From positions 1-64,000 of the forward strand of contig NZ_AOFD01000015.1 of the NCBI RefSeq assembly GCF_000332815.1: DNA of 64,000 bases, read 5' to 3'. The notes under the pieces were generated by a model. That model saw only the letters and a list, made by a program, of their open reading frames with translations. It did not search any database and was not told the DNA's origin. The position numbers were made by a program, and so were the translations under genes. This stretch comes from Arthrobacter nitrophenolicus (GTDB lineage: Bacteria > Actinomycetota > Actinomycetes > Actinomycetales > Micrococcaceae). Positions within the stretch are counted from its first letter, which is position 1; each line of letters starts with the position of its first letter. Below are positions 10,743-21,818 of this stretch, piece after piece.

Positions 10743-12079
10743 CAGGCGGCGCCTGCCGGAGCGGCTGCGTACGGGTAGGGGGTGTTGAGTTCGCCGTCCA
10801 GGACGGTGGGGTGCCCCTTGAAGAACGTGGCCACCACCTTGCCGGGCAGTTCGCGGCCCTTGAACGGCGAGTTCCGTCCCATGGTGGCCATCCGGTACGG
10901 GTCCACGGTCCAGCGTGCCGCCGGGTCCACCAGGATGACGTTGGCGGGCTCCCCTGCCTCCAGCGGACGGCCCTGGTCACCGAGGCGGCCGATCCTGGCA
11001 GGTGTGGTGGAGGTGACCCGGGCGAAGTCGGCCCAGCCCATCAGGCCGGTTTCGATCATGGTGTGCTGCACCACGGACAGGGCTGTTTCCAGTCCGGTCA
11101 TGCCCATGGCTGCCTGCGCCCACTCGCATTCCTTGTGCTCGCTGGGGTGCGGCGCGTGGTCGGTACCCACGACGTCGATGGTGCCGTCAGCCAGCCCGGC
11201 GCGCAAGGCCTGGACGTCTGCGTCGGTGCGCAGCGGCGGGTTGACCTTGAAGACGGGATCGTAGCTGCGGACCAGGTCATCCGTGAGCAGCAGGTGGTGC
11301 GGCGTAACCTCGGCGGTGACGTCGATCCCGCGTTCCTTGGCCCAGCGGATGATGTCCACCGATCCGGCGGTGGACACATGGCAGACGTGCAGGCGCGAGC
11401 CGACGTGCTGGGCCAGCAGGACGTCGCGGGCGATGATGCTTTCCTCGGCGACGGCCGGCCATCCGGTCAGGCCCAGGACGGCTGAGACTTCGCCTTCATT
11501 CATCTGGGCGCCGGCGGTGAGGCGGGGCTCCTGCGCGTGCTGGGCCACTACGCCGTCGAACGCCTTGACGTATTCCAGTGCGCGGCGCATCAGTACGGGG
11601 TCGTGGACGCAGATGCCGTCGTCGGAGAACATCCGGACCCGGGCACGGGAGTCTGCCATGGCACCGAGTTCGGCGAGCTGCTCGCCGGCGAGGCCCACGG
11701 TGACGGCACCGACGGGCCGCACATCAACCCAGCCGGCGGTTCGGCCAAGGGTGTAGACCTGCTCCACCACACCGGCGGTGTCCGCCACGGGGGTGCTGTT
11801 CGCCATTGCGTGCACGGCGGTGTAGCCGCCCAGTGCCGCGGCGCGGGTTCCCGTTTCCACGGTCTCCGCGTCCTCCCGGCCGGGCTCACGGAGGTGCGTG
11901 TGCACATCAACCATGCCCGGCAGGGCCACCAGGCCGGCGGCGTCGATGACTGTCGCGTCCCCCGCGGACAGGCCGGTCCCGGTTTCGGCGATGACGCCGT
12001 CCCGGATCAGCAGGTCCGCCGGTTCGCCGCCCAGGATCGAGGCTCCGCGGATCAGATAGGTTCCGGTGTTGCCTGCCAT
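10742..12079 (-). CDS. pyrC: Dihydroorotase
   Basis: Zinc amidohydrolase that cyclises carbamoyl-aspartate to dihydroorotate, step three of UMP synthesis. The metal-binding DVHTHLREPG lies near residue 58, followed by GTRAAALGGYTAVHAM. Later zinc ligands appear in HVCHVSTAGS, TPHHLLLTDD and GTDHAPH, and the C-terminal strand of the barrel has ANVILVDP. At 445 residues it is a normal type I bacterial enzyme. Its start codon overlaps the pyrB stop and its stop overlaps the next gene's ATG, so the operon is translationally coupled here. Confidence 0.95.
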   Translation of the reverse strand: MAGNTGTYLIRGASILGGEPADLLIRDGVIAETGTGLSAGDATVIDAAGLVALPGMVDVHTHLREPGREDAETVETGTRAAALGGYTAVHAMANSTPVADTAGVVEQVYTLGRTAGWVDVRPVGAVTVGLAGEQLAELGAMADSRARVRMFSDDGICVHDPVLMRRALEYVKAFDGVVAQHAQEPRLTAGAQMNEGEVSAVLGLTGWPAVAEESIIARDVLLAQHVGSRLHVCHVSTAGSVDIIRWAKERGIDVTAEVTPHHLLLTDDLVRSYDPVFKVNPPLRTDADVQALRAGLADGTIDVVGTDHAPHPSEHKECEWAQAAMGMTGLETALSVVQHTMIETGLMGWADFARVTSTTPARIGRLGDQGRPLEAGEPANVILVDPAARWTVDPYRMATMGRNSPFKGRELPGKVVATFFKGHPTVLDGELNTPYPYAAAPAGAA

Positions 12080-13101
12080 CAGTTGCTCTCCTTGGTCTGG
12101 GCGGTGCCGGCCGTGGCCAGGACCGGTTGGGCTGGTTCACGGGTGTCCCCGGAGAGCAGCAGGTACAGGGCGGCCATCCGCACGGACACGCCGTTCCGGA
12201 CCTGGGCCAGGACGGTGGACCGGGGCGAATCGGCGGCGGCCGCGGAAATCTCCAGGCCGCGGTTCATGGGGCCCGGGTGCATGATGATGGTGTCCTTCAT
12301 GCCGAGGCGGTCCAGCGCCCGCAGGCGGTTGTCGTCGAAGCCCCAGCGCCTCGAGTATTCGCGGGTGCTGGGGAAGAAGGAGGCGTTCATCCGTTCACCC
12401 TGGACCCGGAGCATCATGACGGCGTCCACGCCCTGCGCCAGCGTGTCGTCCAGGTTGTAGCTGACCTTGCAGGGCCATTTTTCGACGCCGATGGGCAGCA
12501 GGGTGGGCGGTGCCACCAGCGTGACCTCCGCGCCGAGGGTGCGGAGGAGCCAGACGTTGGAGCGGGCCACCCGGGAATGCAGGACGTCGCCGGCGATGGC
12601 CACGCGCATCCCTTTCAAGTCGGCGCCCTCGGAGCCGGTGCCGGACAGCCGCGCCCAGTGCCGGCGCATGGTGAACGCGTCAAGCAGCGCCTGGGTTGGG
12701 TGCTCGTGGGTGCCGTCGCCGGCGTTGATGACGGCGGCGTCGATCCAGTCCGTCGCGGCGAGGCGATGCGGGGCGCCGGAGGCCCAGTGGCGGATGACGA
12801 CGGCGTCCGCGCCCATCGCGGACAGGGTCTGGGCCGTGTCCTTCAGGGACTCGCCCTTGGACACCGATGATCCCTTGGCGGCGAAGTTGATGACATCCGC
12901 GGAGAGGCGCTTGGCGGCGGCTTCGAACGAGATGCGGGTGCGGGTGGAGTCTTCGAAGAAGAGGTTCACCACGGTGCGGCCGCGCAGCGCGGGCAGCTTC
13001 TTGACTTCGCGGTCGCCCACGGCCGCCATCTCTTCGGCGGTGTCCAGGATGCTGATGGTATTGGAACGGCTAAGGTCCTGGGTGGAGAGCAGGTGCTTCA
13101 C
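12079..13101 (-). CDS. pyrB: Aspartate carbamoyltransferase catalytic subunit
   Basis: Joins carbamoyl phosphate and aspartate, the first committed step of pyrimidine synthesis. The carbamoyl-phosphate loop [13 protein letters not shown] is at about residues 49-61. [13 protein letters not shown] gives the second loop and [14 protein letters not shown] the conserved His-Pro-Thr-Gln. RVQGERM and [13 protein letters not shown] near the C terminus bind aspartate. Length 340 residues. No pyrI regulatory subunit is present, as in other actinobacteria. The ATG at 13101 overlaps the pyrR stop (ATGA). Confidence 0.95.
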   Translation of the reverse strand: MKHLLSTQDLSRSNTISILDTAEEMAAVGDREVKKLPALRGRTVVNLFFEDSTRTRISFEAAAKRLSADVINFAAKGSSVSKGESLKDTAQTLSAMGADAVVIRHWASGAPHRLAATDWIDAAVINAGDGTHEHPTQALLDAFTMRRHWARLSGTGSEGADLKGMRVAIAGDVLHSRVARSNVWLLRTLGAEVTLVAPPTLLPIGVEKWPCKVSYNLDDTLAQGVDAVMMLRVQGERMNASFFPSTREYSRRWGFDDNRLRALDRLGMKDTIIMHPGPMNRGLEISAAAADSPRSTVLAQVRNGVSVRMAALYLLLSGDTREPAQPVLATAGTAQTKESN

Positions 13102-13685
13102 GAGCCGCCTTCAATCACTACTTCGTTGGTGGGGGCGCCGCCGGGGGGCGTGTCCGTTTCTTCGAGCCGGACCCGGACCTTCTCGGAGGAGGACGTGGGA
13201 AGGTTCTTGCCCACATGGTCGGCGCGGATGGGCAGTTCACGGTGGCCGCGGTCGATGAGCACGGCCAGCCGGACAATGCGGGGACGGCCCAGATCGATGA
13301 GTGCGTCCAGCGCGGCGCGGATGGTGCGGCCCGAATAGAGGACGTCGTCGATCAGGACCACGACTTTGTTGTCGATGCCGGTGCGTGGCAGTTTGGTGGG
13401 ATAGGGCGGCCGGGTTCCCTGGTGGGAGAGGTCGTCACGGAACATGGTGACGTCGAGCTGGCCGACGATTGCCGCGGCATCAACAGAGCTGTCCGCGGCC
13501 GCGATTTTTTCGGCGAGCCGGACTGCCAGCGGGTAGCCCCGGCGCGGGATGCCCAGCAGGACCAGGTCCTTGGACCCCTTGTTGGCCTCAAGGATCTCAT
13601 GGGCGATACGAGTGAGCGCACGGTCAATGTCAGCCGAATTCAGGACTGTCCTGGCTGGAACCGGTGCGCTGGTGACAGAAGTCAA
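13098..13685 (-). CDS. pyrR: PyrR regulator / uracil phosphoribosyltransferase
   Basis: RNA-binding regulator of the pyr operon that is also a uracil phosphoribosyltransferase. The PRPP-binding motif [20 protein letters not shown] is at about residues 115-134; [20 protein letters not shown] and [14 protein letters not shown] segments are typical. The TTG start at 13685 is preferred: AAGGGGAG lies nine bases upstream and the product is then 195 residues. A GTG at 13712 is in frame, but it falls inside the putative PyrR-binding loop and has no ribosome-binding site. First gene of the pyrimidine operon, and its own likely target: see the loop at 13704-13719. Confidence 0.92.
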   Translation of the reverse strand: MTSVTSAPVPARTVLNSADIDRALTRIAHEILEANKGSKDLVLLGIPRRGYPLAVRLAEKIAAADSSVDAAAIVGQLDVTMFRDDLSHQGTRPPYPTKLPRTGIDNKVVVLIDDVLYSGRTIRAALDALIDLGRPRIVRLAVLIDRGHRELPIRADHVGKNLPTSSSEKVRVRLEETDTPPGGAPTNEVVIEGGS

Positions 13686-13703
13686 CGCTCGTCTCCCCTT
13701 TCC

Positions 13704-13719
13704 CCGCCTCACAGGACGG
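13704..13719 (-). promoter_or_regulatory. Putative PyrR-binding RNA loop in the pyrR leader
   Basis: Read on the minus strand the sequence is CCGTCCTGTGAGGCGG. It contains GTCCTGTGAGGC, which fits 12 of 14 positions of the Bacillus PyrR loop consensus ARUCCNGNGAGGYU; the two terminal departures are C and G and could pair, closing a CCG/CGG stem. It ends four bases before the AAGGGGAG ribosome-binding site of pyrR. In Mycobacterium smegmatis PyrR represses translation from such a leader, and the same is inferred here: UMP-bound PyrR would hide the ribosome-binding site. No terminator/antiterminator pair is visible. Confidence 0.65.
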
Positions 13720-13760
13720 AATTAAAAAAGGATCATGTGCGGTTCCAAAATTACCACACG

Positions 13761-13790
13761 GCGTTCCGCGGACCGGCGCCGGCGGAACGC
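13761..13790. repeat. Strong inverted repeat between pyrR and the PrsW gene
   Basis: GCGTTCCGC (13761-13769) and GCGGAACGC (13782-13790) form a perfect 9-base stem with a GC-rich 12-base loop. It lies in the divergent gap, either upstream of or within the pyrR leader. There is no T-run on either side, so it is not a standard terminator. Confidence 0.45.
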
Positions 13791-13830
13791 GGCGATGGTC
13801 ACATCCGGGGCCGCCGCGGGGTAAGGATCC

Positions 13831-13859
13831 TTGGACGGGCGGCACGGCACACCTAGGCT
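13831..13859 (+). promoter_or_regulatory. Likely sigma-A-type promoter for the PrsW gene (leaderless)
   Basis: TTGGAC (13831-13836), a 17-base spacer and TAGGCT (13854-13859) match the -35/-10 pattern. The ATG at 13867 begins eight bases after the -10 box, so transcription should start at or next to the start codon. This fits the absence of a ribosome-binding site. Confidence 0.55.
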
Positions 13860-13866
13860 TTCGGGT

Positions 13867-15143
13867 ATGTCGACGCATCCCCGCCAGCCATCGCCCGGGC
13901 GCCCTGAAGATCCCTACTCCGGCCCTGCCTCCCCGCTCCCCCGCCAGGCAAATCCGAGCTGGATGGGACACGTGCAGCCGGAGAACTACCGGCCGGCGCC
14001 GGGACACTACGGCGGGCCGGTGGAGGCGGTACTGCCGCCGCAGGTGCAGGGAACCGCGCTGCGGGCGGCACGGACCAGCGGCGGACTGCTTGGTCTGACG
14101 GTGGCCGGCGGCGCCCTCGCGTTCCTCAGCCTGTTCCTGGTGGTGCCCTTCCTGCTGTCCAATACGGGCACAGCCGGCTTCCTGATCGGGTTCCTGGCCT
14201 CGCTGCTGCCGCTCTCGGTGGTGCTGCTGGCCGTCTATGTCATCGACAAGTGGGAGCCCGAGCCGAAGCGGCTGCTCTTCTTCGCCTTCACGTGGGGCGC
14301 CGCGGTGTCCATCGCCGCCACCCTCCTGATCCAGCCCTTCTTCGTCCTGGCCTTCCAGTTTTCCGACATCCCGGACCTGCAGACCTACATGGCCACCGTC
14401 CAGGCGCCCATCGTGGAGGAATTCGCCAAGTCCCTGGGCCTGCTCCTGCTGCTCCTCCTTGCCCGGCGGCATTTCGACGGGCCGGTGGACGGGGTGGTGT
14501 TCGCGTTCACGATCGCCGGCGGGTTCGCATTCACCGAGAACATCCTCTATTTCGGCCGGGCCATCGCCGAATCGGCCAGCCCGGCCAGCGAGTTCGCCCA
14601 GGTGTTCTTCCTGCGGGGCGTGATGTCGCCCTTTGCCCATGCCATCTTCACTGGCACGACAGGCTGATCATGGGCTTCGCCGCCCGGCGCTGGCATGCGG
14701 GGGCTTCCGTGGCGGCCTTCATTGTGGGGCTGCTGCCTGCAATGTTCCTGCATAACCGCTGGAACAGCATGGGCCAGGGTTTCCTGCTGGACTATGTCTT
14801 TGTCCAGGTGCCCATCTTCTTCCTGGCCGTGGCGGGGATCGTCCTGCTGCGCGTTGCCGAGAAGAGGCTGACGCGGCAGCGGCTGCTGGAATACTCCGCT
14901 GCCGGCTGGTTCACCACGGCCGAGGTGGAACTCCTGGCCACGCTCGGGGGCCGCCGCACCGTGCTGAACTGGGCCGGCAGCTATGGCCGGAAACGGCAGA
15001 TGAAGGAATTCCTGAAGGCGGCCACCCGGCTGGCCAACACCCGCCAGCGGATCCTCAGCGGCCGTGACGTCCCGCTGCACCAGGCTGAAGAGCGGCAGCA
15101 GCTGCAGCACATCCTGGCCCTCCGCGCAGCGGTGGCGTCGTAA
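13867..15143 (+). CDS. PrsW-family intramembrane metalloprotease (one apparent frameshift)
   Basis: Polytopic membrane protein of the PrsW/CAAX-like glutamic protease group. A proline-rich cytoplasmic N terminus (about 75 residues) is followed by several hydrophobic helices. The family motifs are all present: EEFAK (EExxK, near residue 183), AFTEN near 222 and FAHAIFTG near 257. The frame breaks at 14664, just after TGTTG; one missing C (GGCCTGATC) restores LIMGFAARRWHAG and the last three helices. Corrected length is 425 residues. In Bacillus PrsW cleaves an anti-sigma factor; no sigma or anti-sigma gene is adjacent here, so the substrate is unknown. It is transcribed away from pyrR, probably as a leaderless mRNA. 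Confidence 0.8.
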
Positions 15144-15187
15144 AGGCCGGCACTAACACGGCGTCCAGGGCCGTAGCGGCCAGGCTG

Positions 15188-16228
15188 TCAGGCCAGCCAG
15201 CGCCACCAGCGTGACGGCTCGGGGTCCGGCACCGGTTCCGGCTCCGGCTCCGGCGCTTCGCCCAGGGCCAGTGCGGCCTCGACGATGTCATCCGCAGTGA
15301 GCGTCATGACGGCCTCACGATCGAGCTCGTCGAGACTTAGTTCCTTGTCGCGCGAGAGCCTCAGCGCCTGGCGGTTGAGCGCCTGCTCGAACAGTGTGCG
15401 GGCGAACCGTGCGTTGCCGGAGTCCTCGCTCGCGTGCAGGCCGGTGAAGATGCGGCGCAGCATCTCGTCCGCCCCCGGCTCCAGCGTGTACTCGTGCTGG
15501 GCCAGCATCTGGTGGAAGATCGTCTGGAGTGCCTCGACAGAGTAATCGGGAAACGTGATCTCGCGGGCGAACCGGGAACGCAGGCCGGGGTTCGAGAGCA
15601 GGAAGGACTCCATCAGCCGCGGATACCCCGCCACGATCACCACCAGGCGGTGGCGGTGGTCCTCCATCCGCTTGAGCAGGACCTCGATCGCCTCGGGCCC
15701 GAAATCCATCCGGCCGTCCTCCGGGGCCAGCGCATAGGCCTCATCGATGAACAAAACGCCGTCCAGTGCACGCCGGATCACCCGGTCTGTCTTGATGGCG
15801 GTGGCGCCGACATATTGCCCCACCAGGCCCGAACGGTCCACCTCGACCAGGTGGCCCTTCTGCAGCAGTCCGACCGCCCGGTACATCTCGGCCAGGAGCC
15901 GCGCCACGGTGGTCTTGCCCGTGCCCGGGTTTCCGAGGAACACCAAGTGCTGTGATGTGGCCACCTCCGGCAGGCCGTGCGCCTTACGGCGGGCCTGGAC
16001 CTGGAGCAGTGCGACGAGGGCCCGGACCTGTTCCTTCACGGTCTCCAGTCCGACCAGCGCGTCGAGCTCGGCCTGCACCTCGGACAGCGGACGGGCAGGC
16101 CCGGGCTTCGGACCGATGAGATCACCGACGAGGTCGTCGACGCGCTCCGAACCGGGCAGCTTGAGCTGATCGGCCAGATGGCCGATGGTTTCGCGCAGGT
16201 CGTCGAGCGGATGGCGGCTGGGAGCCAT
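15188..16228 (-). CDS. CbbX/SpoVK-type AAA ATPase
   Basis: A 346-residue AAA+ protein. After a helical N-terminal region it has LVGLETVKEQVRALVALLQ, Walker A GNPGTGKTTVARLLAEMY, the pore-loop-like SGLVGQYVGATAIKT, Walker B GVLFIDEAYAL and the sensor/arginine-finger region RSRFAREITFPDYS. These are features of the CbbX/SpoVK/EccA C-terminal ATPase group. The tail is an acidic proline-glutamate stretch ending WWRWLA. No Rubisco or type VII secretion genes are near, so neither CbbX nor EccA function is implied. The ATG at 16228 is chosen; a TTG at 16279 is in frame but less likely. Converges with the PrsW gene. Confidence 0.8.
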   Translation of the reverse strand: MAPSRHPLDDLRETIGHLADQLKLPGSERVDDLVGDLIGPKPGPARPLSEVQAELDALVGLETVKEQVRALVALLQVQARRKAHGLPEVATSQHLVFLGNPGTGKTTVARLLAEMYRAVGLLQKGHLVEVDRSGLVGQYVGATAIKTDRVIRRALDGVLFIDEAYALAPEDGRMDFGPEAIEVLLKRMEDHRHRLVVIVAGYPRLMESFLLSNPGLRSRFAREITFPDYSVEALQTIFHQMLAQHEYTLEPGADEMLRRIFTGLHASEDSGNARFARTLFEQALNRQALRLSRDKELSLDELDREAVMTLTADDIVEAALALGEAPEPEPEPVPDPEPSRWWRWLA

Positions 16229-16303
16229 GCATCCACTGTAGTACGCGATTCCCGGCCGCGGTTCAGCGCTGCTCCCCAAGCAACGGATTGCCCTTAAACA
16301 GGA

Positions 16304-16358
16304 AACTGCTCCCCGTCAGCCGGAACTGAATTTTCAGTCCAACTTTCGGGGAGCAGTT
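16304..16358. repeat. Nested inverted repeat downstream of nusB
   Basis: An outer perfect 11-base repeat, AACTGCTCCCC (16304-16314) and GGGGAGCAGTT (16348-16358), encloses an inner one, ACTGAA (16325-16330) and TTCAGT (16333-16338). The element is symmetrical and AT-richer than its surroundings. It lies after the corrected nusB stop and before the AAA ATPase gene, so termination of the efp-nusB transcript is one possible role; a decayed mobile repeat is another. Confidence 0.55.
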
Positions 16359-16410
16359 CACGCTGTTCGTGGGGGCCGGCCCGTACGGCATAATGAGCCC
16401 GGCGCGGCTG

Positions 16411-16820
16411 CTAGGCGAGTAGCGACGGCTTCAGCTGCTGCAGGCGGCCCAGGAGCCGTTGATGAACTGGGGCGACTCATCGGTGGACAGCGTCTTGGCC
16501 AGCGCCACGGCCTCGCTGACCGCCACACCGTCCGGGACGTCGTCGTTGTAGAGCAGTTCCCAGGTGCCGATGCGCAGGATGGCCCGGTCCACGGAAGGCA
16601 TCCGTTCCAGGCTCCAGCCCTGGGAATAGGTCTCCAGGAACTCGTCGATCGCGGCCTGCTGCGACACCACGCCCTCGACAATTTCCACGGTGTACGGATT
16701 GACGATCTGGTCAGTCTTTTCCCGGCGCGCCCGCAGGACGTCGAAGGGTGAGACCGAGCGCTGCTCGGCCTCGAAAAGAACATCCAGTGCCCTGCTGCGG
16801 GCTTTACCGCGTGCGCTCAC
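16411..16820 (-). CDS. nusB: Transcription antitermination factor NusB (one apparent frameshift)
   Basis: RNA-binding protein that, with NusE, joins the antitermination complex on rRNA operons. The product starts SARGKARSRALDVLFEAEQR and carries the conserved PSVDRAILRIGTWELLYNDD and VAVSEAVALAKTLSTDESPQFING. The uncorrected frame then runs to an early stop at 16431. With one C restored near 16454 the end reads LLGRLQQLKPSLLA, the expected NusB tail, giving 136 residues. It begins at the efp stop with a one-base overlap, the usual efp-nusB pair. Confidence 0.9.
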
Positions 16821-17383
16821 TACTCAGAGACCCGGCCGAGGTAGCTGCCGTCGCGGGTGTCCACCTTGACCTTGGTGTTGTTCTCGATGAAGAGCGGGAC
16901 CTGGATCTCGTAGCCGGTTTCCAGGGTGGCCGGCTTGGTGCCTGCCGAGGAGCGGTCGCCCTGCAGGCCCGGCTCGGTGTAGGTGATTTCCAGCACGACG
17001 CTCGGCGGCAGTTCGATGTACAGCGGGGTGCCGTCGTGGATGGCGATGTTGACCATCTGGTTCTCGAGCATGAAGTTGGTGGCGTCGCCAACGGTGGCTC
17101 CGGAGACCGTGATCTGGTCGTAGTCGGAGGTGTCCATGAACACGAAGTCGGCACCGTCCTGGTAGAGGTACTGGTAGTCGCGGCGGTCCACGGTGGCGGT
17201 CTCGATCTTGAGGCCGGCGTTGAACGTCTTGTCCACAACCTTGCCGGACATCACGTTCCGCATCTTGGTCCGCACGAAGGCGCCACCCTTGCCCGGCTTG
17301 ACGTGCTGGAATTCGATGACGTTCCAGAGCTGGCCCTCGAGCTTAAGGACCGTTCCGTTCTTGATGTCGTTAGTGGTTGCCAC
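16820..17383 (-). CDS. efp: Elongation factor P
   Basis: Relieves ribosome stalling on proline stretches. The 187-residue product has the KOW-like domain I with [20 protein letters not shown]; Lys32 in PGKGG is the tip residue equivalent to the one modified in E. coli. Domains II-III follow, ending [21 protein letters not shown]. Actinobacterial EF-P of this PGKG type is thought to work without modification, and no modification gene is seen in the window. The 174-base gap upstream contains a GC-rich hairpin (about 17,427-17,464) but no clear promoter could be fixed. Confidence 0.95.
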   Translation of the reverse strand: MATTNDIKNGTVLKLEGQLWNVIEFQHVKPGKGGAFVRTKMRNVMSGKVVDKTFNAGLKIETATVDRRDYQYLYQDGADFVFMDTSDYDQITVSGATVGDATNFMLENQMVNIAIHDGTPLYIELPPSVVLEITYTEPGLQGDRSSAGTKPATLETGYEIQVPLFIENNTKVKVDTRDGSYLGRVSE

Positions 17384-17557
17384 TGGTTTCCTCTGGTTTC
17401 TCTGTCTGGCAGGTTGGTCAGACGTTCTATGCCGGCCGGGCAGGCCAGACGGCCCGCCGGCGCGTGTTTGTCAAAAATCGCGCGGTTCGGAAAAAATCCA
17501 AGAACCATTCTACCGGTAATCCGCCGGCAGGTTTCCCCGGAGCGGGGCGGGGGCAGT

Positions 17558-19731
<2,174 letters not shown>

Positions 19732-19732
<1 letters not shown>

Positions 19733-20931
19733 TACTGGCCGATCGAGTCCAGGGACGCCGGAATGCTGTCCAGGTAACCCTTGATGTTGCGGGCGGTCTC
19801 GGCCACGGAGTCGCCGCCGAACTTCTCGGCGACGGCTTCGGCCAGGACCAGGGCCACCATGGCTTCGGCCACGACCCCTGCGGCGGGGACGGCACAGACG
19901 TCCGAGCGCTGGTGGTGCGCCTTCGCGGGCTCGCCGGTGCTGACGTCGATGGTCTTCAGGGCGCGGGGCACGGTGGCGATCGGCTTCATGGCAGCACGGA
20001 CGCGCAGGACGTCGCCGATGCTCATGCCGCCTTCGATGCCGCCGGCGCGGTTGCTGGCGCGGACGATCCGGCCGGCGTCGTCGCGGACAATTTCGTCGTG
20101 GGCGGCTGAACCGCGGCGCGCGGCGGTGCGGAAGCCGTCACCGACCTCCACTCCCTTGATGGCCTGGATGCCCATCAGGGCGGCGGCGAGCCGGGAGTCG
20201 AGGCGGCGGTCCCAGTGCACGTAGCTGCCCAGTCCCGGGGGAAGGCCGTAGGCAAGGACTTCCACCACGCCGCCAAGGGTTTCGCCTTCCTTGTGGGCGG
20301 CATCCACTTCGGCCACCATGGCGTCGGAGGTTTCGCGGTCGAAGCAGCGCAGCGGATCGGCGTCGAGGGCGATGACGTCGGCGGGGACAGGCAGCGGACG
20401 GCCTTCCGGAACCGTCACGCTTGCGATGGACACGGTGTGGCTGACCAGTTCGATCCCGAGGTGCTTGAGGAACCGGGCCGCCACGGTGCCCATGGCCACG
20501 CGCGTGGCGGTTTCGCGGGCGCTTGCGCGTTCCAGCACGGGACGTGCCTCGTCGAAGCCGTACTTCTGCATGCCGGTGAAGTCGGCGTGCCCCGGGCGGG
20601 GGCGGGTGAGCGGGGCGTTGCGGGCCTGGTCGGCGAGCAGTGCGGGGTCCACGGGGTCCGCGGACATGATCTGCTCCCACTTGGGCCATTCGGTATTGCC
20701 CACCTGGATGGCCACGGGGCCGCCCTGGGTGATGCCGTGGCGGACGCCACCGAGGATGGTGACAACGTCCTGCTCGAACTTCATGCGCGCGCCACGGCCG
20801 TAGCCCAGCCGGCGGCGTGCCAAGGAGTCTGCGATGTGCCCGCTGGTGATTTCCACACCGGCGGGGACGCCTTCAATAATTCCCATCAGAGCCGGACCAT
20901 GGGATTCACCGGCAGTCAACCAACGCAACAT
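19732..20931 (-). CDS. aroC: Chorismate synthase
   Basis: Converts EPSP to chorismate using reduced FMN. Begins [20 protein letters not shown] with the active-site histidine; [16 protein letters not shown], the [17 protein letters not shown] region and [14 protein letters not shown] follow, and [15 protein letters not shown] and [17 protein letters not shown] bind substrate and flavin. Length 399 residues from the ATG at 20931; an ATG at 20940 is in frame, but the later one gives the standard start. It follows aroE by 26 bases on the same strand. Confidence 0.95.
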
Positions 20932-20957
20932 ATCTTCCATCCTGCCACGGGGGGCGG

Positions 20958-21818
20958 TTACAAAGCCCGTCGGGGAAGGCCGACTGAGGCGCACATCACA
21001 TCTATGACGGCCGCATTGACGTCATCGCCGCGGCGGGTAAACAGGCGTACCTGTTCCACTGCCTGGTACAGCAGCATCTCGAGGCCGGGGACCACGGTGC
21101 CGCCGCCCGCCTGCCACACCGAGGCAACCAGGCTGGGCCAGGGATCGTAGGCAACATCCAGCAGTACACCGGGGGTTGCGGTCTTCAGCTCCGCGATTTC
21201 GGACGCGAGGCCATCCGCGGCCCGCGGCGGCAGGGTGGAGATGACGACGTCGGCGGCTGCCGTGGGGTGCGCGGCGTCCGCCAGGCGGCGGATGTCCAGG
21301 TCCATCCCCAGGCTTGCGGCGGCGGAGCGTACCTCGCCCGTCCTGGAGGTGTCCCGGACGAAGACCTGGACGTGGTCCGTCCCAAGTTCCTTCAGCGCGG
21401 CGATGGCAGACGCGGCTGTTCCGCCGCCGCCAAGGATGACGGCGGCAGGAGCTGTTCCCGTCCCTGCATGCCGGAGGGCGTTAACGATCCCGGCAACATC
21501 GGTGTTGGATCCCACGATCTTCCGGCCGCCGTCGTGGTCTTCGAAGGACACCGTATTGACCACGCCCAGCGTCCGGGCCACGCCGCGCACCTCGTCCACC
21601 TCGTTAAGCATGGCCGTTTTCAGCGGCATGGTGACCGACAGTCCGCGCCAGCCGGGCTGGTCGCGGATCTGCCGCATCAGCGATGGCAGCAGCTCTTCTG
21701 TGACGTCGATGGCCGTGTAGCTGATCCCTATCCCCAGCCGCGTGTAGGCCGCATGGTGCAGTGCCGGTGACTTCGAGTGGCTGATCGGGTGGCCGAGGAC
21801 GGCAGCCCGCAGGCTCAT
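20958..21818 (-). CDS. aroE: Shikimate dehydrogenase
   Basis: NADPH-dependent reduction of 3-dehydroshikimate. Substrate-binding [20 protein letters not shown] opens the protein, with Ser-Lys-Ser as usual. [13 protein letters not shown] holds the catalytic lysine, [13 protein letters not shown] the aspartate, and [18 protein letters not shown] the nucleotide-binding glycine loop. The C terminus, [20 protein letters not shown], is the family's usual end. The ATG at 21818 overlaps the mltG stop (ATGA) and gives 286 residues. Confidence 0.93.
   Translation of the reverse strand: MSLRAAVLGHPISHSKSPALHHAAYTRLGIGISYTAIDVTEELLPSLMRQIRDQPGWRGLSVTMPLKTAMLNEVDEVRGVARTLGVVNTVSFEDHDGGRKIVGSNTDVAGIVNALRHAGTGTAPAAVILGGGGTAASAIAALKELGTDHVQVFVRDTSRTGEVRSAAASLGMDLDIRRLADAAHPTAAADVVISTLPPRAADGLASEIAELKTATPGVLLDVAYDPWPSLVASVWQAGGGTVVPGLEMLLYQAVEQVRLFTRRGDDVNAAVIDVMCASVGLPRRAL

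Noticed and set aside
15188..16228. A type VII secretion (EccA) or Rubisco activase (CbbX) locus
   Set aside because: The AAA protein has the fold, but no esx, ecc, PE/PPE or Rubisco genes are in the window.
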